A stretch of 46,948 nt of DNA from Ceratorhiza oryzae-sativae (GCA_030998015.1 JARWMV010000116.1:1-46948); one strand, 5' to 3'. Positions 9,831 through 20,128 are shown, counted from the first letter of the stretch. Numbers and translations are program-made. The notes: generated from the sequence alone by a model not told the origin.

Positions 9831-10458
9831 TCAAAAAGAAGTAATATTTGGAACAATGCTGGGAGATGCTACAGCAGAAAAATCTCAATTAAATGGTAAC
9901 ACAAGATTGCGGTTTTATATGTCTAATGTAAACCAAGAATTAATTTTTCATTTATATTCTATTTTTAAACCCTTTGTTAGAACAGCCCCCAAAGAAGTTA
10001 CCAGAAAACAAAACGAACTTACTGGGAAAATTCATACAGATATACGGTTTTCTACCTTAAAATATCCTATGTTTAACTGGGTAATTGACGACTTTTATGT
10101 TAAAGATTTACAAAATAACATAAAAATTGTACCTTAAATGCCCATGAAAAACTAACACCCGTTGGTTTAGCTTTTCTTATTATGGATGATGCTTCGTTTA
10201 ACATAACAAAAGGCCATTTAGTCATTTGTACAGATTCTTACTCAAAAGAAGATGTTTCCAAAAAAACACCTTCACGGTGGTTTGGGCCCTACGGGCTACG
10301 CTTAATTGATATTTTTAATTCTAAATTTGGATTATCTTGTGGATTGATTAACCATGGAATTACAAAAGGCGGAAATATCTCTTATCGAATCCGAATTAAC
10401 AAATCCTCAATGCCCTCTTTAATTAACTTAGTTAAACCCCACATCATACCCTCAATGC

Positions 10459-10679
10459 CCGCGCGCGTTAGTTGCTGGTGGGACTTGTCCCACCAACCAA
10501 CGTGAGCAATCGCAACCGTTTGCGATTGCTAGTGCGCGGCATAATATCGATATTTAGCCGCCGGCTGAAAATGACGAACGGCGTCATTTTCTACGAGGGA
10601 ATCTTTATGGGAGGTAGCCTGGACCATGAGACTCATGGTCAAGGCTACCTCATCTGAGGATTCCCTCTAACGCCGGCGG
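10459..10679 (+). repeat. A element copy 5, long variant
   Basis: Cuts the C-terminus of the nad1-i2 LAGLIDADG gene after PHIIPSM, 39 bases before exon 3. Confidence 0.94.
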
Positions 10680-10718
10680 GGGTCTTTAATGTTCAAGGGC
10701 ATATTTTGCATAGTTTTG

Positions 10719-11077
10719 TGGGCAGTAATTCCTTTCGGAGATGGTTTAGTACTCTTCGATTTCTCTTTAGGAATCTTGTATACATTAGCTCTATCCTCTC
10801 TAGGAATCTATGGAGTATTATTTGCGGGATGGTCTGCTAATTCTAAATACGCCTTTTTAGGTTCTTAAGATCAACTGCGGCTATGATAAGTTACGAGTTA
10901 GTACTTAGTTCAGCGGTAGTAATTGTAATTTTAATCACAGGTTCGTTCAACATTACAAAAATCATTGAGAGCCAACAAGCTGTTTGGAGTGTTATACCCC
11001 TACTAACAATATTTTTATTCTATTTCATATCAGTATTGGCAGAAACATCAAGAACTCCATTTGATCTTCAGGAGGCT
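10719..11077 (+). CDS. nad1: nad1 exon 3 (one apparent frameshift)
   Basis: Codes for [20 protein letters not shown] through [20 protein letters not shown] and, after a break, [18 protein letters not shown] to [12 protein letters not shown]. The frame breaks at GGTTCTTAAGATC (about 10862-10870), where one more T would read GSLRSTAAM, the standard Nad1 sequence. The exon is otherwise intact, so a homopolymer deletion, in the reads or genuine, is the simplest cause. The end is placed after GCT 11077, before the intron that starts GCATTACTAAG. Confidence 0.92.
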
Positions 11078-11964
11078 GCATTACTAAGAGTATAACCACA
11101 ATTTGGCTCTAAGGATTCGGTCTCCTTAAAGACCGCTATATGCTGGAAAATTCTACCGGTTGAACACATAGCCGTTCTTTCTGTATGTTTAGTAGAACAA
11201 TCAGCAGGAAACACTAAACTTCCCGCTAGTTCCCTGTAGACCCCCAATAATTGCAATGTCGCCATTGACCCCCCAAACTGATGCAGCTATGCTGCATTGT
11301 TTGGGGGGTAACCTTATTGGGGGGCGGATGCCCCTCAAACAATGCAGCGGACCCTCCCACCTGGGATTGGGTCCGCTGCACATGTTTGGGGGCACTAGCA
11401 TTTTATGAGCTGACGACAGGGTTCCCGCTTGGGGCAAGTTTGGTATCCTCAGAGAATAGACGTGGTCAATGGAATTCTTAAACTATACCCCGCTAATCGA
11501 TACCCCTGCCAAGACGTGCGCTAAAGCGCAGTTCTCTAGGCAGGGTGTAGATTTGCCTTCGCAAATCATCGATTATTGGAGCCCTCCGCGCTTAGGCCGC
11601 CCTGCGGGCGATCAAAGAGCGCGGAGGGTTTTAGTTTAATGTTTAGTTTTCCATTAAGATAATATTCCTTTTTAATCTAGGTAAATAGAATAAATTAAAT
11701 TTAAAGGCTAACTAGCAAGTCTATAACTCTAAACCCCAGATCACATAGCTTCTCGAATGGGCCTATGAAGGTTTGCCCCCGTTCGGCAACTAGATCAGTG
11801 CTGAAATTTGAACTAGTTGCAAAATTTTTTAAAAGAGATTCTAGTTGAAAATTTAATTTTATATGCAAAATGGAATTTACAGGGTCCCACTCCCCCTCTC
11901 TTGGCTACGATTGTTAGCCTCGGGGTCTGGGCAGCCGCGTAACGCGCTGCAACTATGAAGAAAT

Positions 11965-12137
11965 CCGCGCGCGTTAGTTGCTGTGGGGACTTGTCCCACC
12001 AACCAACGTGAGCAATCGCAACCGTTTTGCGATTGCTAGTGCGCGGCATAATATCGATATTTAGCCGCCGGCTGAAAATGACGAACGGTCGTCATTTTCT
12101 ACGAGGGAATCTTTAGGATTCCCTCTAACGCCGGCGG
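11965..12137 (+). repeat. A element copy 6
   Basis: In the non-coding middle of nad1-i3; no HE frame is recognised on either side. Confidence 0.93.
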
Positions 12138-12243
12138 GCCAAGTCTTGTGACAAGATAAATCCTTTGCCATTTGAACTGGTGGGGCGTATTTAGATTTAG
12201 AGACTATTACAATATCTACCAATAAAAATGTTATCAAATTTGA

Positions 12244-12451
12244 CCCGAGCACGCCTGCGAACGCCCTGGCTTAAGCCAAGGCGGCCCTGGCGTGCGCGCG
12301 GCGTCTGATTCCGAGGTACCCTGGAACTGAAAGTTCCAGGGTACCTCGCAATACCTCGCCGCGAACGCGGCCTCGATAACCAAACCCTCGGGTCTACGCG
12401 TATCGGCTGAAATCTTGGGTTACACCTAAGATTTTAGCCGATAAGCGGGGG
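12244..12451 (+). repeat. B element, TTTGA target duplication
   Basis: TTTGA at 12239-12243 and 12452-12456. Just upstream of the GIY-YIG frame. Confidence 0.88.
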
Positions 12452-12759
12452 TTTGATTAATTTCTATTTCCTCTTAGAGGATATCTATATTTCAATTTTA
12501 CTTTGTGTGTTTTTAATTACAGTTATATTTACTATGTTAATTGAATTTGAAGAGATACTTAACTTTATCCTTCCAAATAATATGGTATCTAGCTTAATCT
12601 CTGCATTAGTGCCTTTAAAGGTATATTCTGATTTAAATGATCCTAAAGATGTTCGTGCAGATCTTAAAAAAGTTGGCGGTGTTTATGGTTTAGTCAACAC
12701 TAAAGATGGAAAACAATACATAGGGTCCAGCAAAGATATGTATGAAAGATTCACAGATC

Positions 12760-12930
12760 CCGCGCGCGTTAGTTGCTGGTGGGACTTGTCCCACCAACCA
12801 ACGTGAGCAATCGCAACCGTTTGCGATTGCTAGTGCGCGGCATAATATCGATATTTAGCCGCCGGCTGAAAATGACGAACGTCGTCATTTTCTACGAGGG
12901 AATCTTTAGGATTCCCTCTAACGCCGGCGG
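12760..12930 (+). repeat. A element copy 7
   Basis: Exact removal joins GAT-C to AG-GGT-ATC, in frame, in the GIY-YIG gene (FTD-x-GITTN). Confidence 0.94.
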
Positions 12931-13147
12931 AGGGTATCACAACAAATGCCAGATTACAGCGAAGTATGAAAAAACATGGTATAAATAATTTTATTTTTGT
13001 AGTTTATTATTATCACGAAGATCCTTTAACTCAAGCTTCGGATCCGTCTGTGTACGGCTTAAGCCGCACACATACGTCTCCTCTACAAGCGTGAAGTTGT
13101 TGCACGTACGTGCAACAATTTCAGCTAGAGTCGCTGTAGTTTTAACT

Positions 13148-13497
13148 GACCCGTGCCCGCCTACGATCGCAGCTGCGGCCCTGGCGTGCGCGGGCGTCTG
13201 ATTCCGAGGTACCCTGGAACTGAAAGTTCCAGGGTACCTCGCAATACCTCGCGGCCAGAGGGGCCGCCTCGCGCACAACCCACGGCACGGGTAAGCCTGC
13301 CCCTCCGCGCTCTTTGATCGCCAGCAGGCGGCCAAGCGCGGAGGGCTCCACTAATCGATGATTTGCGAAGGCAAATCTACACCCTGCCTAGAGAACTGCG
13401 CTTTAGCGCACGTCTAGGCAGGGGTATCGATTAGCGGGGTAGGGTTTGGTGGTGGATGGGCCCGAGCGGAGCGACGGTCCTCACCACCACGGGGGGT
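13148..13497 (+). repeat. Cluster: B-type variant plus three further hairpins
   Basis: A diverged B copy (13148-13292) is followed by CCTCCGCGCTC...GCGCGGAGG (about 13300-13346), ATCGATGATTTGCG... (about 13352-13438) and GGTGGATGGGCCC...CACCACC (about 13449-13493). Together they separate VALT-type residues from DIETEVIKSF in the GIY-YIG gene. Confidence 0.8.
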
Positions 13498-13578
13498 GAT
13501 ATTGAAACAGAGGTTATTAAAAGCTTTCCTTTCGAAGAATTATTTAATTTCAAACAGGAAGCTAAATCTATGCTAGGC

Positions 13579-13802
13579 CCGCGCGCGTTAGTTGCTGGTG
13601 GGACTTGTCCCACCAACCAACGTGAGCAATCGCAAACCGTTTTGCGATTGCTAGTGCGCGGCATAATATCGATATTTAGCCGCCGGCTGAAAATGACGAA
13701 CGGTCGTCATTTTCTACGAGGGAATCTTTATGGGAGGTAGCCTGGACCATGAGACTCATGGTCAAGGCTACCTCATCTGAGGATTCCCTCTAACGCCGGC
13801 GG
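13579..13802 (+). repeat. A element copy 8, long variant
   Basis: Splits SMLG from HTAEAI in the GIY-YIG gene; exact removal leaves one surplus base. Confidence 0.94.
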
Positions 13803-13882
13803 ACACACGGCTGAGGCAATATCTAAAATGAAAGCTAGATTTGTAGATAAAACCAACCACCCGATGTTTGGGAAAAATCATA

Positions 13883-14126
13883 CCCCCGCTTAGGGTCAAC
13901 CAGCATTGTATTTATATATAAATACATGCTGTTGACCCGTGGGTATGGTTATCGAGGCCGCGTTCGCGGCGAGGTATTGCGAGGTACCCTGGAACTTTAA
14001 GTTCCAGGGTACCTCGGAATCAGACGCCGCGCGCACGCCAGGGCCGCCTTGGCTTACATTGACCTTAAGGTCAATATGAGCCAAGCTTGCTTGGCTTAAG
14101 CCAAGGCGTTCGCAGGCGTGCACGGG
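13883..14126 (-). repeat. B element, TCATA target duplication
   Basis: TCATA at 13878-13882 and 14127-14131. Removal with one flank gives FGKNH-TLESIKLI in frame. Confidence 0.93.
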
Positions 14127-14316
14127 TCATACACTAGAATCAATTAAGTTAATCAGGTCCAGCAAGATTTTATAAATCTTGCATGGAAGCAAACCTGGCG
14201 AGTTAAATCCTATGTTCACCCATACCTCTGAAACTAGAAATAAAATTTCTGATGTAATGAGTAAAAATCCCTTAGGAATATACGACATGGAAAATAATTT
14301 GATTAAAACATTCAAA

Positions 14317-14543
14317 CCCCCGCTTAGGGTCATCCAGCATTGTATTTATATATAAATACATGCTGTTGACCCGAGGGGTTTGGTTATCGAGGCCGCGTTC
14401 GCGGCGAGGTATTGCGAGGTACCCTGGAACTTTAAGTTCCAGGGTACCTAGGAATCAGACGCCGCGCGCACGCCAGGGCCGACTTGGCTTGATTATTGAC
14501 CTTAAGGTCAATATGAGCCAAGGCGTTCGCAGGCGTGCACGGG
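14317..14543 (-). repeat. B element, TCAAA target duplication
   Basis: TCAAA at 14312-14316 and 14544-14548. Removal with one flank gives LIKTFK-NQIELAAEFG in frame, the usual NUMOD1 entry. Confidence 0.93.
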
Positions 14544-14640
14544 TCAAAAATCAAATAGAGCTAGCTGCTGAATTTGGTGTTAATAAGACCACAGTTTCCC
14601 GAAAAGTTAGATCAGGTAAAATTTTTAACGGTAAATATTA

Positions 14641-14804
14641 CCCGTGCACGCCTGCGAACGCCTTGGCTTGCCAAGGCGGCCCTGGCGTGCGCGCGGCTCG
14701 CCGCGAACGCGGCCTCGTTAACAATGCCCACGGGTCGTTGACCCTCCGCTTTAGCGGCTGAAATCTTGGGTTACACCTAAGATTTTAGCCGATAGAGCGG
14801 GGGC
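14641..14804 (+). repeat. B-D part of a B-D-A composite
   Basis: Short B plus D hairpin immediately followed by A copy 9; the block lies after the FNGKYY residues of the GIY-YIG gene. Confidence 0.88.
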
Positions 14805-14976
14805 CCGCGCGCGTTAGTTGCTGGTGGGACTTGTCCCACCAACCAACGTGAGCAATCGCAACCGTTTGCGATTGCTAGTGCGCGGCATAATATCGATATT
14901 TAGCCGCCGGCTGAAAATGACGAACGGTCGTCATTTTCTACGAGGGAATCTTTAGGATTCCCTCTAACGCCGGCGG
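14805..14976 (+). repeat. A element copy 9, composite member
   Basis: Third part of the B-D-A block, ending 12 bases before the GIY-YIG stop codon. Confidence 0.94.
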
Positions 14977-15090
14977 AAAATTAGATAAATAATTCGTTTT
15001 AGCTGACTTTAAATTTTAATTTATTCGGGGAAACTCACCTTACTTTGGTGAGTTTTTCTAAGTTACCCTCTCAAATTTCTCTTCTTTACG

Positions 15091-15450
15091 GAATCCGAGC
15101 TTGTGGCTGGATTCTTTACAGAACACTCTAGTGTGCCTTTTGTTTTCTTTTTCTTAGCAGAGTATAGCTCAATAGTGTTATTCTCATGTATAACAGCTAT
15201 ATTGTTTTTTGGAGGCTACTTGCTACCTGAAATTTTTGTTAACGATACGGTTGTAAACCTGCAATCAGTAGTGTTAGCTATAAAAACTAGTTTAGTATGT
15301 TTCCTATTCGTGTGGTTTAGAGCCACTCTGCCTAGATTGAGATATGATCAACTAATGATTTTCTGCTGGACTGGTTTACTACCTGTAGCAATCGCCTTAA
15401 TCGCATTAGTGCCAGGCTTATTGATTGCATTTGATATATCACCTAACTAA
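15091..15450 (+). CDS. nad1: nad1 exon 4 (C-terminal exon)
   Basis: Begins GAA-TCC-GAG-CTT (ESELVAGFFTEHSSVPFVFF) directly after the intron's last G at 15090, and ends ...GLLIAFDISPN with TAA at 15448-15450. It contains the conserved ESELVAGF and FFLAEYSS segments of Nad1 that line the quinone channel, and RLRYDQLM. No frameshift, no element. All Trp codons seen are TGG. Confidence 0.96.
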   Translation, partial: ESELVAGFFTEHSSVPFVFFFLAEYSSIVLFSCITAILFFGGYLLPEIFVNDTVVNLQSVVLAIKTSLVCFLFVWFRATLPRLRYDQLMIFCWTGLLPVAIALIALVPGLLIAFDISPN

Positions 15451-15525
15451 TAATCCCCTCCCTGAACAGAATCTGTGAGTAAGGCGCAACTGTCCGCAGG
15501 TTTGAATATTTATTATATCTAATAT

Positions 15526-15738
15526 GACCCGTGCACGCCTGCGAACGCCTTGGCTTAAGCCAAGGCGGCCCTGGCGTGCGCGCGGCTCGCCGCGAACGCG
15601 GCCTCGTTAACAATGCCCACGGGTCGTTGACCCTCCGCTTTATTACCCCTGCCAAGACGTGCGCTAAAGCGCAGTTCTCTAGGCAGGGCGGCTGAAATCT
15701 TGGGTTACACCTAAGATTTTAGCCGATAGAGCGGGGGC
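15526..15738 (+). repeat. B-D part of a B-D-A composite
   Basis: Short B plus D with the nested CCTGCCAAGACG hairpin; abuts A copy 10, 75 bases after nad1. Confidence 0.88.
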
Positions 15739-15910
15739 CCGCGCGCGTTAGTTGCTGGTGGGACTTGTCCCACCAACCAACGTGAGCAATCGCAACCGTT
15801 TGCGATTGCTAGTGCGCGGCATAATATCGATATTTAGCCGCCGGCTGAAAATGACGAACGGTCGTCATTTTCTACGAGGGAATCTTTAGGATTCCCTCTA
15901 ACGCCGGCGG
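15739..15910 (+). repeat. A element copy 10, composite member
   Basis: Third part of the block that follows the nad1 stop codon. Confidence 0.94.
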
Positions 15911-16085
15911 AAATTTTTATAAAAGAAGGAGTTATTAACCCTAACTCTCAAATATTACCATACTCCACTAGATTACCCATTTTAACAGTATATTTAGATG
16001 CACGGTAGAATCTGCGAACTCTGCCGTAAATCTTAAAATGGCCTTAGGTTTCGTCTTATGGTGAAGGGCTTCGTTCTTCATTCAT

Positions 16086-16316
16086 ACCCCCGCTTAGGGT
16101 CAACCAGCATTGTATTTATATATAAATACATGCTGTTGACCCGAGGGGTAATGGTTATCGAGGCCGCGTTCGCGGCGAGGTATTGCGAGGTACCCTGGAA
16201 CTTTAAGTTCCAGGGTACCTCGGAATCAGACGCCGCGCGCACGCCAGGGCCGACTTGGCTTGATTATTGACCTTAAGGTCAATATGAGCCAAGGCGTTCG
16301 CAGGCGTGCACGGGTC
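16086..16316 (-). repeat. B element with mismatched flanks
   Basis: The left flank reads TTCATA, the right flank TCAAAA. Other long B copies have matching flanks, so this one may be a recombinant between two copies. Confidence 0.85.
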
Positions 16317-16581
16317 AAAATGTAATTTTGAAAGCTTTCGGAGTGCTGGTTCAACCCTGTCGGAGTGTTAGGGAATCCTTAAATTCCCGCTTCCTCCTAG
16401 GCCCCAGCAGAGACCTAGGATGAAGCACGCCCCACAAGTGATGACGAACCTACTAAAATTTTGGGCGTAAAATAAGCACAGCTTAATTTTTACCATTAGG
16501 GTCACAGCATGCCGCCGGGTCATGGTTTGTAATGCTTAGCCCCAAGGTTATTAACTTTAACAGTTCTTAACCCCTCCCAAT

Positions 16582-16922
16582 GCGCAAAGGGAACCATTTC
16601 CCCAAATACACCGCCGGCGTTAGAGGGAATCCTTCCACGCAAGATTTATAAATTTATAAATCTTGCTGGACCGAAAGATTCCCTCGTAGAAAATGACGAC
16701 CGTTCGTCATTTTCAGCCGGCGGCTAAATATCGATATTATGCCGCGCACTAGCAATCGCAAACGGTTGCGATTGCTCACGTTGGTTGGTGGGACAAGTCC
16801 CACCAGCAACTAACGCGCGCGGGCCTTCGCAAATCCGCCAATGGAACATTGGCGGGGTATTTAGAGTTCTCAGCGCTTAGGCCGCCCTTCGGGCGATCAA
16901 AGAGCGCTGAGAAGCGCGGTAG
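16582..16922. repeat. Segmental duplicate, copy 1 (341 bp)
   Basis: Nearly identical to 19676-20016, from GCGCAAAGGG to GAAGCGCGGTAG. It contains A copy 11 and a GCTTAGGCCGCCC hairpin. The flank CTTCGCAAATCCGCC... also recurs inverted at 23586-23630. Confidence 0.9.
16611..16822 (-). repeat. A element copy 11, second variant
   Basis: Its GAGGGAATC hairpin loop holds CGCAAGATTTATAAATTTATA and its inverted match rather than the usual loop. Confidence 0.93.
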
Positions 16923-17150
16923 TCGTTTTTATGAACCAAAAACGAGGTAATGCCGAACCGGCGGCGTCAATTGTCGACCGTGTCAGGTTAGGAAAATTAA
17001 ACCCGACCCGTGATTCCTCCCTTTCAGGGAGTAAGTAAGGGTCATCCAGATCTTTAGATCTAGCCGAGGGTTCATTTAACCCCTAATTTGTCATGGGCTG
17101 TTGGTCCCTAGAAATTTTGGGGTTTGGGTAGAGTGGTAGAACTTCAAATC

Positions 17151-17322
17151 CCGCCGGCGTTAGAGGGAATCCTAAAGATTCCCTCGTAGAAAATGACGAC
17201 CGTTCGTCATTTTCAGCCGGCGGCTAAATATCGATATTATGCCGCGCACTAGCAATCGCAAACGGTTGCGATTGCTCACGTTGGTTGGTGGGACAAGTCC
17301 CACCAGCAACTAACGCGCGCGG
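17151..17322 (-). repeat. A element copy 12
   Basis: Intergenic. Left neighbour GGGTTTGGGTAGAGTGG has a vague tRNA look, but no cloverleaf can be completed. Confidence 0.93.
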
Positions 17323-17610
17323 GCTCCGTTTCTAATCCGGAAGAGAATTATAATTTATCCCATGGGTATAGTCAGTCTACCCTACAGAGATAACTGAACT
17401 TTCTGCGATAAGTTAAGTTCTCTAGTGTTTTTAGTCCAAGCCCTGTATGAGTCCGCAGTATTATTCTTGATCGGACTCTTCCCTAGGATTTATGAGGGCT
17501 TCCTCTCCCTATGGACGAGCTTGCCCTTAGAAACCCCAAATACAAAGGAGGTAGGTAAAATATAAAAGAGACATTATTTTTTATATATGTTAATCAAATT
17601 TAACCCTACC

Positions 17611-17642
17611 CTATCTCGTGTCAACTATGTTGACCGAGATAG
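17611..17642. repeat. GTCAAC...GTTGAC hairpin
   Basis: CTATCTCG-TGTCAAC-TATGTTGAC-CGAGATAG stem-loop. Related copies, with a different outer stem each time, lie near 18486-18510, 19415-19445, 20398-20430, 20499-20531 and 22816-22850. Confidence 0.75.
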
Positions 17643-18007
17643 AGGCCAGACTAATTTTTCTAAGTTTTTCGTCTCGTGTCAACTTTGTTGTAAACGTGGA
17701 CCTCCTGTATTGGCTGTCGGACATCATAGATACGGTATGGCCCATGTAAGTTTAAGGGCGCCGAGTCACAGGTTCCGGCGTTATAAAAATGATTTTATTA
17801 ACCCTTTTATTAATCTATTTTTGTTATGGGCAGCCGCATAGCGCGCTGCCTCAGCCGCATAGCGCGCTGCAAAACTGATTTCATTTAATATATATTTTAC
17901 AGTTTTTGTTATAAAACCGTAATTATCCGATTTTTCTCCTGCCGTAGACCCCCAACCCCAAACAATGCAGCATAGCTGCATCAGTTTGGGGGGTCAATAG
18001 TTAACCT

Positions 18008-18179
18008 CCGCGCGCGTTAGTTGCTGGTGGGACTTGTCCCACCAACCAACGTGAGCAATCGCAACCGTTTGCGATTGCTAGTGCGCGGCATAATATCGAT
18101 ATTTAGCCGCCGGCTGAAAATGACGAACGGTCGTCATTTTCTACGAGGGAATCTTTAGGATTCCCTCTAACGCCGGCGG
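18008..18179 (+). repeat. A element copy 13
   Basis: Intergenic, directly after a C-type hairpin near 17945-17998. Confidence 0.93.
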
Positions 18180-18537
18180 GATAATGTAATTGACAATTTC
18201 AACCCTGATAGAAAATTTGCCATGCAACTACAGTTTAAGGTAAATACCCTAGCGGGTGTCTGATTCCGAGGTACCCTGGAACTTAAAGTTCCAGGGTACC
18301 TCGCAATACCTCGCCACGAACGCGGCCTAACCGGGCCTGGGACCCATGGCCTTCGGCGAAGCCCATGTACAATCAACCCTAACCTCAAAACTAACCCTCG
18401 AGCCGGCCGCGCTGGGGACGGTAAGCGGGTTAGTCTTTGACTAACCCCTGCCGGACATCTGCGATGACCGAGTTTTCACCGGCCGGTCAACTATGTTGAC
18501 ACGAGACGGTGAAAAATAGGTAATGCGCCCGAAAGGT

Positions 18538-18801
18538 GACCCGTGCACGCCTGCGAACGCCTTGGCTTAAGCCAAGGCGGCCCTGGCGTACGCGGGCGTC
18601 TGATTCCGAGGTACCCTGGAACTTAAAGTTCCAGGGTACCTCGCAATACCTCGCCGCGAACGCGGCCTCGATAACCACACCCACGGGTCGTCGACCCTCC
18701 GCTTTATTACCCCTGCCAAGACGTGCGCTAAAGCGCAGTTCTCTAGGCAGGGCGGCTGAAATCTTGGGTTACACCTAAGATTTTAGCCGATAGAGCGGGG
18801 G
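18538..18801 (+). repeat. B element with D tail
   Basis: Full B hairpin set plus D with nested CCTGCCAAGACG hairpin. Flanks GGTGA and TGTGA agree only partly. Confidence 0.85.
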
Positions 18802-19053
18802 TGTGATTTATCCATTCGGGCGGTCCCAGCGCGACGGTTTAGTTTTCCTTTAAGAGAAGAGTATACGGGTCGGGAGCGACCAACCCCGAATGGTCCCTCT
18901 TTGGCCAGAGTGACCCCAGGGGGACGTCACAGACGTGGTTGGATTCAGCGCGACTTATCTTACCGCCTGGAGATCAAGGCGGGGCGGGGATGGGCAGCAC
19001 TAAGTGCTGTCCTTACCAAAATCGGCGTTAGAAAATCCAAGTAGTAACTCAAA

Positions 19054-19137
19054 ACGAGTATGCTGAAACTGGTAGCCAGGTGAATCTTAGGAATTCATGA
19101 TCATTTGATTGTAAGAGTTCAAATCTCTTTACTCGTA
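19054..19137 (+). tRNA. trnL: tRNA-Leu(UAG)
   Basis: 84-nt class II tRNA. Acceptor ACGAGTA pairs with TACTCGT; anticodon stem TGAAT/ATTCA encloses loop CTTAGGA with anticodon TAG; the long variable arm is TGATCATTTGATTG; T-arm AAGAG-TTCAAAT-CTCTT; discriminator A. It would read CUN leucine codons. It does not read UAG, so it gives no support to a UAG=Leu code. Confidence 0.94.
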
Positions 19138-19190
19138 TTTCGGAAGGAACTACATTTTATGTACACCCCTGCGACCCCTAGATCCGCACC

Positions 19191-19362
19191 CCGCCGGCGT
19201 TAGAGGGAATCCTAAAGATTCCCTCGTAGAAAATGACGACCGTTCGTCATTTTCAGCCGGCGGCTAAATATCGATATTATGCCGCGCACTAGCAATCGCA
19301 AACGGTTGCGATTGCTCACGTTGGTTGGTGGGACAAGTCCCACCAGCAACTAACGCGCGCGG
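19191..19362 (-). repeat. A element copy 14
   Basis: Begins 53 bases after tRNA-Leu. Confidence 0.93.
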
Positions 19363-19675
19363 GGAGCGGGCCGGGGGCTCGCAGGGGCTCCTCCATGCAT
19401 TACCTGTTTTTTACCGTCTCGTGTCAACATAGTTGACCGGCCGGTAAAACCGGACATCTGCGATGACCGAGCAGGTAATGCCCCCCAGGAAAAATAGGGG
19501 TTATAAAACCCTCTAACACCTGGTTTTCCCTGCTGTGTCAGCACTAAGTTCAATCAAAAAAAAAAAACAACGGGGTCCCCTCATATTCCGCCGCGGGTGG
19601 TTTTGTCGACATTACCTCGTTTTTGTTTTATAAGAACGACCTCCCCGGTGGGGCGCGTAGTTAGGAAATTGTACC

Positions 19676-20016
19676 GCGCAAAGGGGACCATTTCCCCAAA
19701 TACACCGCCGGCGTTAGAGGGAATCCTTCCACGCAAGATTTATAAATTTATAAATCTTGCTGGACCGAAAGATTCCCTCGTAGAAAATGACGACCGTTCG
19801 TCATTTTCAGCCGGCGGCTAAATATCGATATTATGCCGCGCACTAGCAATCGCAAACGGTTGCGATTGCTCACGTTGGTTGGTGGGACAAGTCCCACCAG
19901 CAACTAACGCGCGCGGGCCTTCGCAAATCCGCCAATGGAACATTGGCGGGGTATTTAGAGTTCTCAGCGCTTAGGCCGCCCTTCGGGCGATCAAAGAGCG
20001 CTGAGAAGCGCGGTAG
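19676..20016. repeat. Segmental duplicate, copy 2 (341 bp)
   Basis: Partner of 16582-16922 at equal length; only a few base differences are visible, such as AAAGGGGACC for AAAGGGAACC. The two segments point the same way. Confidence 0.9.
19705..19916 (-). repeat. A element copy 15, second variant
   Basis: Same ATTTATAAATTTATAAAT-containing loop as copy 11, as expected for a shared segment. Confidence 0.93.
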
Positions 20017-20128
20017 CTTTAGGTTTGACAAACCCCGATTGTTTAAGCCCCCGGTCACTACTGACCCCCAAACATGTGCAGCTACGCTGCATTGTTTGGT
20101 GGGCAGCAACCCCCCGATATTGTAATGC

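Larger units (their letters stand above)
9171..10458 (+). pseudogene. LAGLIDADG homing endonuclease in nad1-i2, interrupted
   Basis: N-terminal part begins MQNILANIVEF; then LRKYSTDS, the motif KEVIFGTMLGDATAEK (about 9838-9885), TDIRFSTLKYPMFNWV, LAFLIMDDASF as second motif and ISYRIRINKSSMPSL near the C-terminus. Elements interrupt it at 9318-9538 (A), 9636-9830 (B), about 10261-10298 (a short hairpin) and 10459-10679 (A). There is one frameshift near 10134: CCTTAAATGCC needs another T to read PLNAHEKLTPVG. Deleting the A copy exactly, and the B copy with one TCAAA, gives one frame across both sites. Confidence 0.85.
8769..10718 (+). other. Group I intron nad1-i2
   Basis: Between LLG and WAVIPF codons. 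Core segments CTCAGAGACTATACGTG (near 9061) and AAAGACATAGTCC (near 9151) are the two halves of a typical group I P7/P3 region. A LAGLIDADG gene follows the core. The intron ends TTTTG and exon 2 ends in T, as expected for group I splicing. Confidence 0.85.
12453..14988 (+). pseudogene. GIY-YIG homing endonuclease in nad1-i3, interrupted by at least seven elements
   Basis: GIY-YIG nuclease with an N-terminal membrane-like stretch. Visible in order: VGGVYGLVN and QYIGSSKDMYERFTD (about 12675-12757), GITTNARLQRSMKKHGINNF, DIETEVIKSFPFEELFNFKQ, HTAEAISKMKARFVDKTNHP-MFGKNH, PGELNPMFTH, NLIKTFK, and NQIELAAEFGVNKTTVSRKV, a helix-turn-helix of the NUMOD1 kind. Final codons KLDK end at TAA 14986-14988. 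Insertions include A at 12760 and 13579, B-type at 13148, 13883, 14317 and 14641, and an A at the end of the last composite. Small hairpins lie near 13031-13120 and 14159-14183. The domain order is complete, so this is a full HE gene broken only by repeats. Confidence 0.85.
11078..15090 (+). other. Group I intron nad1-i3
   Basis: Between PFDLQEA and ESELVAGF codons. Core pieces near the 5' end: CGCTATATGCTGGAAAATTC (about 11134), AACAATCAGCAGGAAACAC (about 11199) and TCCTCAGAGAATAGACGTGG (about 11448). The GIY-YIG gene lies in the 3' two thirds. Confidence 0.82.
15451..19053. other. Region between nad1 and tRNA-Leu: repeats only
   Basis: I find no gene here. It holds five A copies, four B-type copies, GTCAACTATGTTGAC hairpins, a 341-bp segmental duplicate and AT-rich DNA. 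Short open frames (for example 17587-17841) resemble nothing known. A segment near 16035-16060 (GGCCTTAGGTTTCGTCTTAT) resembles one near 3320-3345, so the region may contain debris shared with the palindrome arms. Confidence 0.6.

Noticed and set aside
17090..17345. tRNA interrupted by A copy 12
   Set aside because: GGGTTTGGGTAGAGTGG and the bases after the element cannot be paired into an acceptor stem or a proper anticodon arm.
17587..17841. Protein gene MLIKFNPTLSRVNYVDRDRG...
   Set aside because: Much of it is translation of the GTCAACTATGTTGAC hairpin and the GCCGCATAGCGCG hairpin; no domain is visible.
19054..19137. Evidence for the chytrid UAG=Leu code
   Set aside because: The tRNA-Leu has anticodon UAG, which reads CUN codons, not UAG; no exon was seen that needs UAG read as Leu.
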